Shown in pieces: positions 34,118-44,121 of a stretch of 64,000 nucleotides of DNA. The DNA lies in the NCBI RefSeq assembly GCF_009915765.1, contig NZ_JAABLQ010000001.1:1116001-1180000 (forward strand). Direction: 5' to 3'. The stretch's first letter is position 1, and every line of letters starts with the position of its first letter. Below the pieces are notes generated by a model. That model saw only the letters and a list, made by a program, of their open reading frames with translations, ran no database searches and was not told where the DNA came from. Source of the DNA: Pannonibacter sp. XCT-53 (GTDB lineage: Bacteria > Pseudomonadota > Alphaproteobacteria > Rhizobiales > Stappiaceae). Made by a program: the position numbers and the translations under genes.

Positions 34118-36201
34118 GTCCTGACCCGCTTCTGGTGGGGCATGAACTGTTCGGCCTGAGCAACGACTTCATGCAAGGTGGTGATGCCCGGTTCCAGTGT
34201 CTTCTGGATCAGGGCCACGTGATCCTGTGCAGTGCCGAGGGCCGCCTCCAGCTGCGTGCTGTACTCCTTGAGTGCGCGCCCCAGCATCTGGTCGATCCCG
34301 TCGAGTTTCTCCGCCTCGCTCGACAGCTGCGCGATGGCGACGCGCGTCGCTTCCAGGTTCCTGCGAATGCCCTCGCGCTCGGTGCCAAGGGCCGTCCTTG
34401 CGCTCTCGAGCACATGCGCGGCGTTCTCGGCCACAGTCGCAGAGTTCTGCATCAGGGTTTCGGAGACGGTCTCGACCAGGTCCCCCACGCGACGCAGGGT
34501 TGTCTCGATGCGCTCATGTGACGCCCGGACCGGATCGGCTGCCGCGCTGAGCGTCAGGCCTGCGGCCCGGAAGCCTTCGGACGCACCGTGGATCGCGTCG
34601 GCGCCGCTGTTCAGGCCCAGGGCCGCGCTCTGTGCGCCGGACGCGCCGCGTTGCACGGCGTCGGCCATCTCCGACAGCCGGGTCGCGATCTCCTCAAGCC
34701 GCGACAGGAGTTTCGCGCCGATGACCTCGCCCATCTCGCTGCCAAGTCTGGCAATGTCCTGGCTGGTCTGGCCGAAGCTGTGGAGCAGGGCGCGCCCGGC
34801 CCCGGCGATGGCCTGGCCGGCTTCCTCCGTCGAGGCGGCCATGCGCTGCCTGGCGGCTTCCGCGCTCTCCTTACTGGCATTGTCGAGCGTTTGGCGGAAG
34901 TTGTCGGCTGCCTGTTTCATCTCGTCAGCCGCCGCGCGCATGGCTTCAGCGCCTTGCCCCGTGTTGTCGCGGATGCCGGCCAGGGTCTCGTTCATGACGG
35001 AGAGCAGACGCTCTGCCCCTTCGTTCATGGTTTCAGACGCGGCACGGCCGCTGGCCGAAACTTCGGACCGCATCTCCGCCAGCGCCCTTGCCATCTGGTC
35101 GAGGGCCTCACGCAAGCCGTCGCCCGCCTGGGTGTTGGCACCGCTCATCCGGTCCACCATCAGGCCGATCCGGTCTGTCGCCTCGCCGAGAGATTCGCTC
35201 GCCCGTCGCAGGGCATTGCCGACGGAGTGGGACAATTGCTGGGACAGGTCGCCCACCAGCCCTTCCATGCTGCTGGTGCCGAGGGAGGTGACCCGTTCAA
35301 AGATCGGATCCATCTTGCTCGAGATGGCACTCGTGATGGCATCTGGCAGCGCGTCCAGCGGTTCCCGCAACTGGGCGACGAGGCTGGTGCCGAGTGTCTG
35401 CAGGTGAGCGCGCTGCTCGCGTGTCTCGCGCAGCTGGCGCATCGCGACATCTTCCAGGCTCAGGAAGCTCAGGCGTGCCTCGAGGCTGGAACACAGGTGG
35501 TGCAGGGCGTCTTCGATCTGGCTTTGCCGTTTCCGGAGAATCAGCGTGAAGAGGATTGAACAGAACAGACCGGCCAATGACATGACGAACTTCGCCGAGG
35601 CGATCTGCATGAAGCCATACATGGCGCTGTTCATGCTGTCGGAGGCCCCGTTTATGCTCTGCGAGAACTGATGCAAGGCTGCAACCAGTCCGAGGAACGT
35701 CAGCAGGAGACCGGCAGATACGAGCGTGTTCGGAAGGACGCGGAAAAAGCCCGGACCAAACCCGAGGTCGTCAACGTTCAGGAACGAGGCCGGGCGGACC
35801 GGGTTGCGCAACCGGAGCGGGCCGTCAATGTCGTCACGGACGATCGTTTCGTCGAATTCGGAAAACGCCTGCCAGACGGCCCGGTGAGCGCTGGACGCCT
35901 GGAAATCGGTCTGCAGGCCGGCCGTGAAGTCGTTGTATCCCTCTGCAAAGGCCGTAGGATCCGCATGCTGGCGCACGCGGCCGTCGAGATCCCGGATTGC
36001 CCGCAGCTGGGACCCTGACCTTGCCAGATACCGGAGACTGGCTATGGCCGTCAGCAGCAGGAACAGCGCGGCGCAATACCCCGGCGCGCTTTCCTGAAGC
36101 GTCAAGACTTCCGCCAGGGCGATGATGCCGTCTTTCAGCATCAGGCCCGGATCACCACTGCCTGTGACTTGCAAGGCTGTCTCCTGCCGGTTCGGTCGCA
36201 T
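34114..36201 (-). CDS. zorA: Zorya motor component ZorA (MotA/ExbB-like with long tail)
   Basis: A 695-residue membrane protein. Hydrophobic segments lie near 40-60, 155-177 (LVSAGLLLTFLGLVAALHQF) and 203-222, the last two forming the MotA/TolQ/ExbB channel core. From about 225 to the end runs a long helical tail with heptad-like Ala/Glu-rich repeats (EMKQAADNFRQTL, SETLMQNSATVAENA). Such a long intracellular tail is what relays the signal in type I Zorya. First gene of the operon. The ATG at 36201 follows an inverted repeat in the leader. Confidence 0.92.
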   Translation of the reverse strand: MRPNRQETALQVTGSGDPGLMLKDGIIALAEVLTLQESAPGYCAALFLLLTAIASLRYLARSGSQLRAIRDLDGRVRQHADPTAFAEGYNDFTAGLQTDFQASSAHRAVWQAFSEFDETIVRDDIDGPLRLRNPVRPASFLNVDDLGFGPGFFRVLPNTLVSAGLLLTFLGLVAALHQFSQSINGASDSMNSAMYGFMQIASAKFVMSLAGLFCSILFTLILRKRQSQIEDALHHLCSSLEARLSFLSLEDVAMRQLRETREQRAHLQTLGTSLVAQLREPLDALPDAITSAISSKMDPIFERVTSLGTSSMEGLVGDLSQQLSHSVGNALRRASESLGEATDRIGLMVDRMSGANTQAGDGLREALDQMARALAEMRSEVSASGRAASETMNEGAERLLSVMNETLAGIRDNTGQGAEAMRAAADEMKQAADNFRQTLDNASKESAEAARQRMAASTEEAGQAIAGAGRALLHSFGQTSQDIARLGSEMGEVIGAKLLSRLEEIATRLSEMADAVQRGASGAQSAALGLNSGADAIHGASEGFRAAGLTLSAAADPVRASHERIETTLRRVGDLVETVSETLMQNSATVAENAAHVLESARTALGTEREGIRRNLEATRVAIAQLSSEAEKLDGIDQMLGRALKEYSTQLEAALGTAQDHVALIQKTLEPGITTLHEVVAQAEQFMPHQKRVRT

Positions 36202-36861
36202 TCACTCACGTCAAGGATGCAGGCGGCCGGCTCGCCTGCGGGCCGCATCCTGACGTCAAGCCCCTGTTTCAGTTCACGATCTCTGAGATATGCCTTCTGG
36301 GTCAACGAAGGTGGTATCGCAGATCCTGCAACCGTTTGTAAGTGGAGGGTGAGCTGTTGCCAAGCGGGATTGACGGGTCCGGTGGCGGATCCGCGCCGTC
36401 TGATGTCCCTGTCACGACTACGGAGGGGCGACGGCTGTCGAAGACCGGTTGAGGTCAACCATCCGGTGCCGGTGACGGGAGCGATGACGGGCACCGATGA
36501 CGGATGCCGATGATGCGCGAGGCGTCCGGCGCAGGCGTTGGAGGGCTGGATGTTGGTGATGCGGACGCGAGGGTGTCGGACTGTCGGCTGCCGGGACCGG
36601 CTGTGGTCGCCAGTGAACGCCGGACCGACCTGCCGGTCTCACCGCGTCCTGACGCTGGCGGCAGGATTGCCGGCGCAGCACCGCGGGGCTGCATCCTTTC
36701 CCGCCACATTCAGCCCTTTGCAGCCGGTCGCCGGTTGCGGCATCCATGAGAGCCGCGATGCAACGAAGGGGTGCACGACGTCGGGCAAGGCAATGGAGCG
36801 CGAGGCACCAAGAGGTAAGGCCTGTTGCTCGTCAAAAGTGCCGGTGATGTCTGGAAGAGGC
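36202..36861. other. Noncoding region between zorA and tRNA-Gln
   Basis: About 660 bp without a supported gene. It must carry the zor promoter. Close to zorA, an imperfect inverted repeat ACGTCAAGGATGC (36208-36220) and GCATCCTGACGT (36245-36256) could be an operator or leader hairpin. Further out are degenerate GATGACGG-type repeats near 36475-36515. No integrase, recombination site or duplicated tRNA end was found. Confidence 0.55.
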
Positions 36862-36935
36862 TGGCTGGGGAACCTGGATTCGAACCAGGACTAACGGAGT
36901 CAGAGTCCGCGGGTCTACCGTTAACCTATTCCCCA
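36862..36935 (-). tRNA. tRNA-Gln (anticodon CTG)
   Basis: On the minus strand the acceptor TGGGGAA pairs with TTCCCCA, then discriminator G and an encoded CCA. The anticodon stem-loop GCGGA-CTCTGAC-TCCGT gives anticodon CTG (first stem pair is a G-T wobble). The T arm CCTGG-TTCGAAT-CCAGG is perfect. Length 74 nt with CCA. It reads CAG codons. It lies about 660 bp from zorA, a typical neighbour of acquired DNA, although no duplicated 3' end was found. Confidence 0.95.
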
Positions 36936-37073
36936 GTAGACGCTGTGACGCCGGGCGGCGCCGCGATGTGAGGGGCTTATAGCCTTCTCCCCCGGCGGGA
37001 TCAACAGGCTCATTCAAAAAGTTTTCTGCCTGTGGATGACGCTGGTGTGACGGGCCGGAACAGGCCCGCGGGC

Positions 37074-37139
37074 GGGGCCGGGGCCGGGGCCGGGGCCGGG
37101 GACGGGGACGGGGATAGGTACGGGGATGGGGCCGGGGAC
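37074..37139 (+). repeat. GGGGCC-type hexanucleotide array with G-quadruplex potential
   Basis: Eleven consecutive hexamers: four GGGGCC, then GGGGAC/GGGGAT variants with one degenerate unit (AGGTAC), ending in GGGGCC and GGGGAC. The runs of four G every six bases on the plus strand could fold as a G-quadruplex in DNA or, if transcribed, RNA. It lies 185-250 bp before the ppx/gppA start, in its probable promoter or leader. Further G runs continue to about 37200. Confidence 0.9.
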
Positions 37140-37323
37140 TTGGGATGGGGCCTGATGCGGGGGCTGATGCATGGCCTGGTGAGGGGGGGCAGGAGAGGGG
37201 GCGCCGAGGCTTCCTTTGCGTGCAAGGGGGCAACCTGTTACACTTTCTCCAACATCAAGGATCGGGCGCGCCCGGAGGATCCTGCAAGGGGTCTGCGAGC
37301 GGCAGCGCATAAAGGACATCGAA

Positions 37324-40131
37324 GTGGACGACACGGGTCAGGACGCCCCCCGCGCAGGGAAGGGGCAGACTGATGCGGCGTCGCCTCCCGCTGCCGCCGC
37401 GTCGCGGCGCGCACGCGCGAAGAAGCGCCGCAGGCAGGCCAAGGGCCCGTCCGGGGGCGCGCCAGCCGGTGGCTCTGCCGCCGGCGGTCGGGGAGGCGAA
37501 TCCGGTGCCATGGCACCGCGGCAGCCGGCAGATGCGCCGGAGGCCCCGCGTCAGGTGCAGCAACAGGCGCAAGACAGAGCGCAGGGCAAGCCGCACAACG
37601 GTTCGCATGACGGGCCGCATGACGGGCCGCACGACGGTTCGCATGACGGGTCGCACGGTTGGGCCCGCGACTGGGCGCATGGCCTGGTGCGCGATGGCGT
37701 GCGGGACGGTTCGCGTGACAGTGGGCACGCCGGCGCGCGCAGTGGGGCGCACAACGAGGCGCACACTAGGGCGCATGACGGGACGCCAGACCGGGTGCAG
37801 GCCCCCGTCCCGGGATCCGGCAACGGGTCCGCGAAGGGGGCTGAAACTGGCTCTGGCACCGGATCTGGGCTTGGCTCTGGCACCGGATCCGGGCCGGGAT
37901 CTGGTCAGCAGTCTGGTCGGCTCTCTGGCCAGAATGCCGGCCCGGAGGCGGGCAGGACGCCCGGCCGCACGAGAGGTCGGGCGAAGGGCCGGACGGGGAC
38001 CCGCAGCGAGGGCCGGCATGACGGCCGAACTGCGAATCGGTCTGCGGATCGGGCTTACGGGCTGACCGGGGGCCAGGCAGGGGCCGAGGCCCAGGCTGCC
38101 GGGGCGACAAGGGTCCACGCTCAGACGGACAGGGCCCAGACGGACAGGGCTCATACGGATAAGGCTTTGGCGGCTCAGGCTCAGGCTCGTGATCAGGCTC
38201 CGGCAGGTCAGGTGCGGGGGCAAGGCGGGCCCGCGTCCGCGCATCAGGGTCAGGCGGCTGGCCAGAAGAAAGGCAAGCGACGTCAGCGTCCGAATCGGGC
38301 AGAGCGTCGCGCCGACCTGCAGGGTGAACCGCTGCCGAGCCTCGGCAGCGATCCGGCGCGCAAGGGCCATCGCCGGCGCGGCGCACACCGCTCCGGCCGC
38401 AACCGTCACTCCGAGGCTCTTCCCGGAAACCTGACCGGAAACCGGGCTGGTCATGAGGCCGGAACAGCAGCCGGAGCAGAAGCCGGAGCAGGGGCAGGGG
38501 CATTCTCTGGCGTGCCGGCCGGGCCGGCCGGCAACAGCACGGCCCAGCGCAGCGTCGGTCTTCCCGAAGCCCGCAGCTGGTCCGGGAGCGAAGTCCGCGC
38601 TGGTGGGGCTGCCGATGCACACGCCGGTGAGCCGTCTGGTGACCGTTACGGTGAACTGTCTGGAGCACTGTCTGGAGCACTGTCCGGGGTCTGGCCCCGG
38701 CCAGCCGGGGATCCGGGGACCCGGGACACGGCCGAGGCGCCGCTCCGCTCCGATGACCTGTCGGGAGACCGTCGCAGCGGCGGCGAGTACCCGTCCGCTC
38801 TTGAGGCGTCCGGACCTGACGCGTCCGGATCGGAAACCTCTGGTCATGAGCTGGCGGGGCGTGATCGTCCGGCTGATCCGGGTCAGGCCGGGCTGGGTCA
38901 GGCGGGCGAAGGTCTCCCTGGCGAGGGCCGCCGGCGGCGTGGACGCGGGGGGCAGGGACGGAGTGGCCAGGGCTGGGGCGCACAGGGCTGGGGCGCACAG
39001 GGAAAGGGCGGACGTGACGGCCACGGGCCGGCAGGTCCTGCCTTGCCGGGTCCTGCCGTGTCGGGTCATGACCGGCAGGCGGCCGCGCGCAACGAGCGCG
39101 GGCCGGCACATCCGCTGTATGCGGCGCTGGATCTTGGCACCAACAACTGCCGCCTGCTGATCGCCCGCCCGGAAGAGCGCGGCTTCAAGGTGGTCGATGC
39201 CTACTCGCGGATCGTCCGTCTGGGCGAGGGCGTCGGCGCCAGCCGCCGGCTGTCCGACGCGGCCATGGAGCGGGCGATCGAGGCGCTGGACAGCTGTCAG
39301 CGCAAGCTGGCCGAGCGCGGCGTGCTGCGCGCGCGCCTGATTGCGACCGAGGCCTGCCGGGCGGCCGACAACGGTCCGGACTTCATCGAGCGGGTGCGCC
39401 GGGAGACCGGGCTGGCGCTGGAAATCGTCAACCGCGAGACCGAGGCGCGGCTGGCCGTGGCCGGCTGCGCGTCACTGGTGGACCGGGACGCGGAAGGGGT
39501 GCTGCTGTTCGACATCGGCGGCGGCTCGTCGGAGATCGTCTGGCTCGACCTGCGCAACCGGGGCTCGGCCCGCGGCTATGCGCTCACCCGCTTCATCCGG
39601 GCCTGGACCTCGCTGCCGGTCGGGGTGGTCAATCTCGCCGAACGCCACGGCGGCATGCATGTCTCGCCCGAGATCTTCGAGGCGATGGTGGGCGACGTTG
39701 CGGCCCATCTCGACAGCTTTGCCGTGGGCACGGCGCTTGGCGAGGCGATTGCCGCCGGGCGCGTGCACATGCTGGGCACATCGGGCACGGTGACCACGCT
39801 GGCGGGGGTGCATTTCGGCCTGCGCCGCTATGACCGGCGACGTGTCGACGGGGCCTGGCTTGCCGACGAGGACGTGTCGGCGATGATCGAGAAGCTGCGC
39901 GGCATGTCCTATGACGAGCGCGTCGGCAACCCCTGCATCGGCGCGGACCGGGCGGACCTGGTGCTGGCGGGCTGTGCCATCCTGGAGGCGATCCGCCGCC
40001 GCTGGTCCTGCTCGCGCCTGCGCGTCGCCGACCGGGGCCTGCGCGAGGGCATCCTGACTGAACTCATGTCCGCGGACGGCGTCTGGTCGCGCGGCAGCCG
40101 GCCCCATCGGGGGCAGAAAGGAAAGACATGA
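37324..40131 (+). CDS. Ppx/GppA exopolyphosphatase-family protein with ~595-residue repetitive N-terminal extension
   Basis: A 935-residue protein. Residues about 595-935 are a normal Ppx/GppA domain: [69 protein letters not shown] and [16 protein letters not shown]. Such enzymes hydrolyse polyphosphate or pppGpp. The first ~595 residues are low-complexity, rich in Gly, Ala, Arg, Asp, His and Ser. They include a basic segment ([14 protein letters not shown]) and HDG(P/S), GTGSG and AQTDR repeats, so probably disordered. The GTG at 37324 has AGGA seven bases upstream. Homologues next to rlmE usually have much shorter leaders. The stop overlaps rlmE by 4 bp. Confidence 0.88.
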   Translation: MDDTGQDAPRAGKGQTDAASPPAAAASRRARAKKRRRQAKGPSGGAPAGGSAAGGRGGESGAMAPRQPADAPEAPRQVQQQAQDRAQGKPHNGSHDGPHDGPHDGSHDGSHGWARDWAHGLVRDGVRDGSRDSGHAGARSGAHNEAHTRAHDGTPDRVQAPVPGSGNGSAKGAETGSGTGSGLGSGTGSGPGSGQQSGRLSGQNAGPEAGRTPGRTRGRAKGRTGTRSEGRHDGRTANRSADRAYGLTGGQAGAEAQAAGATRVHAQTDRAQTDRAHTDKALAAQAQARDQAPAGQVRGQGGPASAHQGQAAGQKKGKRRQRPNRAERRADLQGEPLPSLGSDPARKGHRRRGAHRSGRNRHSEALPGNLTGNRAGHEAGTAAGAEAGAGAGAFSGVPAGPAGNSTAQRSVGLPEARSWSGSEVRAGGAADAHAGEPSGDRYGELSGALSGALSGVWPRPAGDPGTRDTAEAPLRSDDLSGDRRSGGEYPSALEASGPDASGSETSGHELAGRDRPADPGQAGLGQAGEGLPGEGRRRRGRGGQGRSGQGWGAQGWGAQGKGGRDGHGPAGPALPGPAVSGHDRQAAARNERGPAHPLYAALDLGTNNCRLLIARPEERGFKVVDAYSRIVRLGEGVGASRRLSDAAMERAIEALDSCQRKLAERGVLRARLIATEACRAADNGPDFIERVRRETGLALEIVNRETEARLAVAGCASLVDRDAEGVLLFDIGGGSSEIVWLDLRNRGSARGYALTRFIRAWTSLPVGVVNLAERHGGMHVSPEIFEAMVGDVAAHLDSFAVGTALGEAIAAGRVHMLGTSGTVTTLAGVHFGLRRYDRRRVDGAWLADEDVSAMIEKLRGMSYDERVGNPCIGADRADLVLAGCAILEAIRRRWSCSRLRVADRGLREGILTELMSADGVWSRGSRPHRGQKGKT
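37592..37651 (+). repeat. 12-bp tandem repeat in the ppx extension (five units)
   Basis: Five 12-bp units of the type CGCATGACGGGC encode HDGP/HDGS repeats (first unit HNGS). Degenerate copies continue downstream, and other short-unit runs lie near 37845-37905 (Gly-Ser-Thr) and 38115-38165 ([15 protein letters not shown]). All unit lengths are multiples of three. Confidence 0.9.
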
Positions 40132-40868
40132 CCGACGGCAAACGCGGATCCGGCGAACGCGGCCTGCATGTGCGCGTCAAGACGGCGGCCAAGCGCACGG
40201 TGTCCTCCACCCGCTGGCTCGAGCGGCACCTGAACGACCCTTACGTCCGCCGCTCGAAGATGGACGGCTACCGGTCGCGCGCGGCCTACAAGCTCATCGA
40301 GATCGACGACAAGCTCGGCCTGCTCAAGCCCGGCGCGCGCGTCGTCGACCTGGGCGCGGCCCCGGGCGGCTGGTGCCAGATCGCGGTCGAGCGGGTGAAA
40401 TCCTCGCCCGACGCGCCGATCGTGGTCGGCATCGACTATCTCGACATGGACCACATTCCGGGCGTCACCTTCCTCAAGAAGGACTTCCTTGACGACGACG
40501 CGCCCGACCAGCTGATGGCGGCGCTCGGCGGGCACAAGCCCGACGTGGTGCTGTCGGACATGGCCGCTCCGACGACGGGCCACCGCCAGACCGACCACCT
40601 GCGCACGACGCATCTGTTCGAGGTGGCGATCCAGTTCGCGCTGGAGAACCTCGCCCCGGGCGGGGCCTTCCTGGCCAAGGTGTTCCGGGGCGGGACGGAA
40701 AACCAGCTCCTGTCGCTGCTGAAGCAGGATTTCGTCACCGTGTCGCACATCAAGCCGCCGGCGAGCCGCAAGGAGAGCCCCGAGCTCTACGTGGTCGCCA
40801 AGGGGTTCCGCGGCCGCGGCCGCGCCGGCTTCCTGTCGGGGCACCGGGACGACGCGGCTGACGACTGA
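40128..40868 (+). CDS. rlmE: 23S rRNA (uridine-2'-O)-methyltransferase
   Basis: A 246-residue FtsJ/RrmJ enzyme that methylates U2552 of 23S rRNA in the 50S subunit. Blocks: [28 protein letters not shown] (residues 24-52) with the catalytic lysine, SAM-binding [33 protein letters not shown] with the catalytic aspartate, and [11 protein letters not shown] with the second lysine. The first 20 residues are Lys/Arg-rich. Overlaps ppx/gppA by 4 bp, an arrangement I associate with alphaproteobacteria. Confidence 0.95.
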   Translation: MTDGKRGSGERGLHVRVKTAAKRTVSSTRWLERHLNDPYVRRSKMDGYRSRAAYKLIEIDDKLGLLKPGARVVDLGAAPGGWCQIAVERVKSSPDAPIVVGIDYLDMDHIPGVTFLKKDFLDDDAPDQLMAALGGHKPDVVLSDMAAPTTGHRQTDHLRTTHLFEVAIQFALENLAPGGAFLAKVFRGGTENQLLSLLKQDFVTVSHIKPPASRKESPELYVVAKGFRGRGRAGFLSGHRDDAADD

Positions 40869-40922
40869 GGGCCGCCGGGACCCTGCACGGGCTTGCGCGG
40901 CGGGACAGGCGGTCTGGCTCAG

Positions 40923-40970
40923 GTCCGGGCCGATATCCGGACCGAGATCCGGGCTGATGTTTGGGCCGGT
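40923..40970 (+). repeat. 12-bp tandem repeat after rlmE (four units)
   Basis: Four degenerate 12-bp units, consensus ATCCGGGCCGAT, in the gap between rlmE and guaB. Noncoding as far as can be seen. Confidence 0.8.
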
Positions 40971-41033
40971 ACGGCCCCGCGAGCCCGGGCCGGCAGGGGG
41001 CGTTCCGGGTCGCCCCGCGCAGGAAGTCAGGGA

Positions 41034-42680
<1,647 letters not shown>

Positions 42681-42744
42681 CGGGTTGGGCCACAGGTGAC
42701 CGGACGGGCGCCGTGGCGCCCGCCTGAAACACTGGAGTGCTGAC

Positions 42745-44037
42745 ATGAAGGACGGTGGACGGATCGCCGCAGCCATCGAGGTCCTGGCCGAGGTGGAGAG
42801 CCGCCGACGCCCGGTGCAGGATGCGCTGAAGGATTGGGGCAACGCCCACCGTTTTGCCGGATCGGGCGACCGCACGATCATTGGCAACCTGGTCTTCGAT
42901 GCGCTGCGCCACAAGCAGAGCCTTGGCTGGCAGATGCAGGACGCCAGCCCCCGGGCGCTGGCGCTGGCCACCTATGCGCTCAATTGGCAGCAGGGGCTGG
43001 CGCGGCTTGACGAGGTGATGGCCGACGACCGGCATGCGCCGGCCGCGCTCAGCGATGCGGAACGGGCGGCCCTGGCGACGCCAAGGGCCGAGCCGGCGCC
43101 GGAGGCAACCGCCGCCGACGTGCCGGACTGGCTGTGGCCGGCCTTCTCCGCCGCGCTGGGGGCGGATGCGGTGGCCGAGGGCCAGGCGCTCGCCCGCCGC
43201 GCGCCCATCGACATGCGCGTCAACACGCTCAAGGCGACGCGCGACAAGGTGATGAAGCGTCTCGCGCACATCGACCTGCACGAGACGGCCCTGTCGCCCT
43301 TCGGCATCCGCGTCGAGCCGAAGCCCGGCGCGGCGCGCCTGCCGCATGTGCAGGCCGAGGAAGGCTACCGCAAGGGCTGGTTCGAGCTGCAGGACGAGGC
43401 CAGCCAGATTGCCGCGCTCGTGGCGGCGGCCCGTCCGGGCGAGCAGGTGCTGGACTTCTGCGCCGGCGGCGGCGGCAAGACGCTGGCGCTGGCGGCGCTG
43501 ATGGAGAACCGCGGCCAGATCTACGCCTATGACAATGACCGCTTGCGGCTCGCGCCGATCCACGAGCGGCTGGCGCGTGCCGGGGCCCGCAATGTCCAGG
43601 TGCGCGATCCGCAGTCAGGCTCGCTGGACGATCTCGTCGGCCAGATGGATCTGGTCTTTGTCGATGCCCCCTGCACCGGCACGGGTGTCTGGCGGCGGCG
43701 GCCGGATTCCAAGTGGCGGCTGAGCGAAAAGGCACTGGCGGAGCGCCTCGAGGACCAGATCCGCGTTCTGGACGCGGCGCAGCGGTTCGTGAAGCCCGGC
43801 GGCCGGCTCGTCTATGCCACCTGCTCGGTGCTGCAGGCGGAAAACCACGACCAGATCGAGGCCTTCCTCGGCCGCAACGCCGGCTTCCGCCGCGGCTCGG
43901 CCGTGGCTGCCTTTGCGGCTGCCCTGCCGGGCAAGCCGCGGCCGAAGCACGTCACGCCGGAGGGACATCTGGTGCTGACGCCGGCGTCCACCGATACGGA
44001 CGGCTTCTTCCTGTCCGTAGCCGAACGGATTTCCTGA
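42745..44037 (+). CDS. RsmB/NOP-family rRNA (cytosine-5) methyltransferase
   Basis: A 430-residue m5C methyltransferase. It has an N-terminal NusB-like helical region (residues 1-75), SAM-binding VLDFCAGGGGKTLALAAL, the two catalytic cysteines in VDAPCTGTGVWRRRPD and VYATCSVLQAENHDQI, and a C-terminal DGFFLSV strand. The target cytosine is not readable; RsmB-like action on 16S rRNA is likely. It lies 64 bp after guaB, possibly co-transcribed, and ends beside a strong hairpin. Confidence 0.92.
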   Translation: MKDGGRIAAAIEVLAEVESRRRPVQDALKDWGNAHRFAGSGDRTIIGNLVFDALRHKQSLGWQMQDASPRALALATYALNWQQGLARLDEVMADDRHAPAALSDAERAALATPRAEPAPEATAADVPDWLWPAFSAALGADAVAEGQALARRAPIDMRVNTLKATRDKVMKRLAHIDLHETALSPFGIRVEPKPGAARLPHVQAEEGYRKGWFELQDEASQIAALVAAARPGEQVLDFCAGGGGKTLALAALMENRGQIYAYDNDRLRLAPIHERLARAGARNVQVRDPQSGSLDDLVGQMDLVFVDAPCTGTGVWRRRPDSKWRLSEKALAERLEDQIRVLDAAQRFVKPGGRLVYATCSVLQAENHDQIEAFLGRNAGFRRGSAVAAFAAALPGKPRPKHVTPEGHLVLTPASTDTDGFFLSVAERIS

Positions 44038-44045
44038 CCGGCCCG

Positions 44046-44093
44046 GCCCGGACTCCGGCCCGGACTCTGGCCCGGACTCTGGCCCTGATCTCT
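44046..44093 (+). repeat. 12-bp tandem repeat after the rRNA methyltransferase (four units)
   Basis: Four units of GCCCGGACTCTG type (the last degenerate) run directly into the left arm of the hairpin at 44087. It lies between two convergent genes. Confidence 0.85.
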
Positions 44094-44110
44094 GGCCGGC
44101 GCCAGAGATC
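44087..44110. terminator. Perfect 10-bp hairpin between convergent genes
   Basis: GATCTCTGGC (44087-44096), loop CGGC, GCCAGAGATC (44101-44110). It lies between the convergent ends at 44037 and 44122, the classic place for a bidirectional terminator, although no T tract follows on either strand. Confidence 0.55.
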
Positions 44111-44121
44111 GGTGCCAGAGC

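Noticed and set aside
37592..37651. 12-bp repeats considered as a CRISPR array
   Set aside because: Units are contiguous without spacers and encode a protein repeat.
37255..39111. Long minus-strand open frame opposite the ppx extension
   Set aside because: It arises from the repetitive GC-rich DNA. The plus-strand frame is continuous with a real enzyme and has a ribosome site, but both readings of the repeats lack independent support, so the extension itself keeps some doubt.
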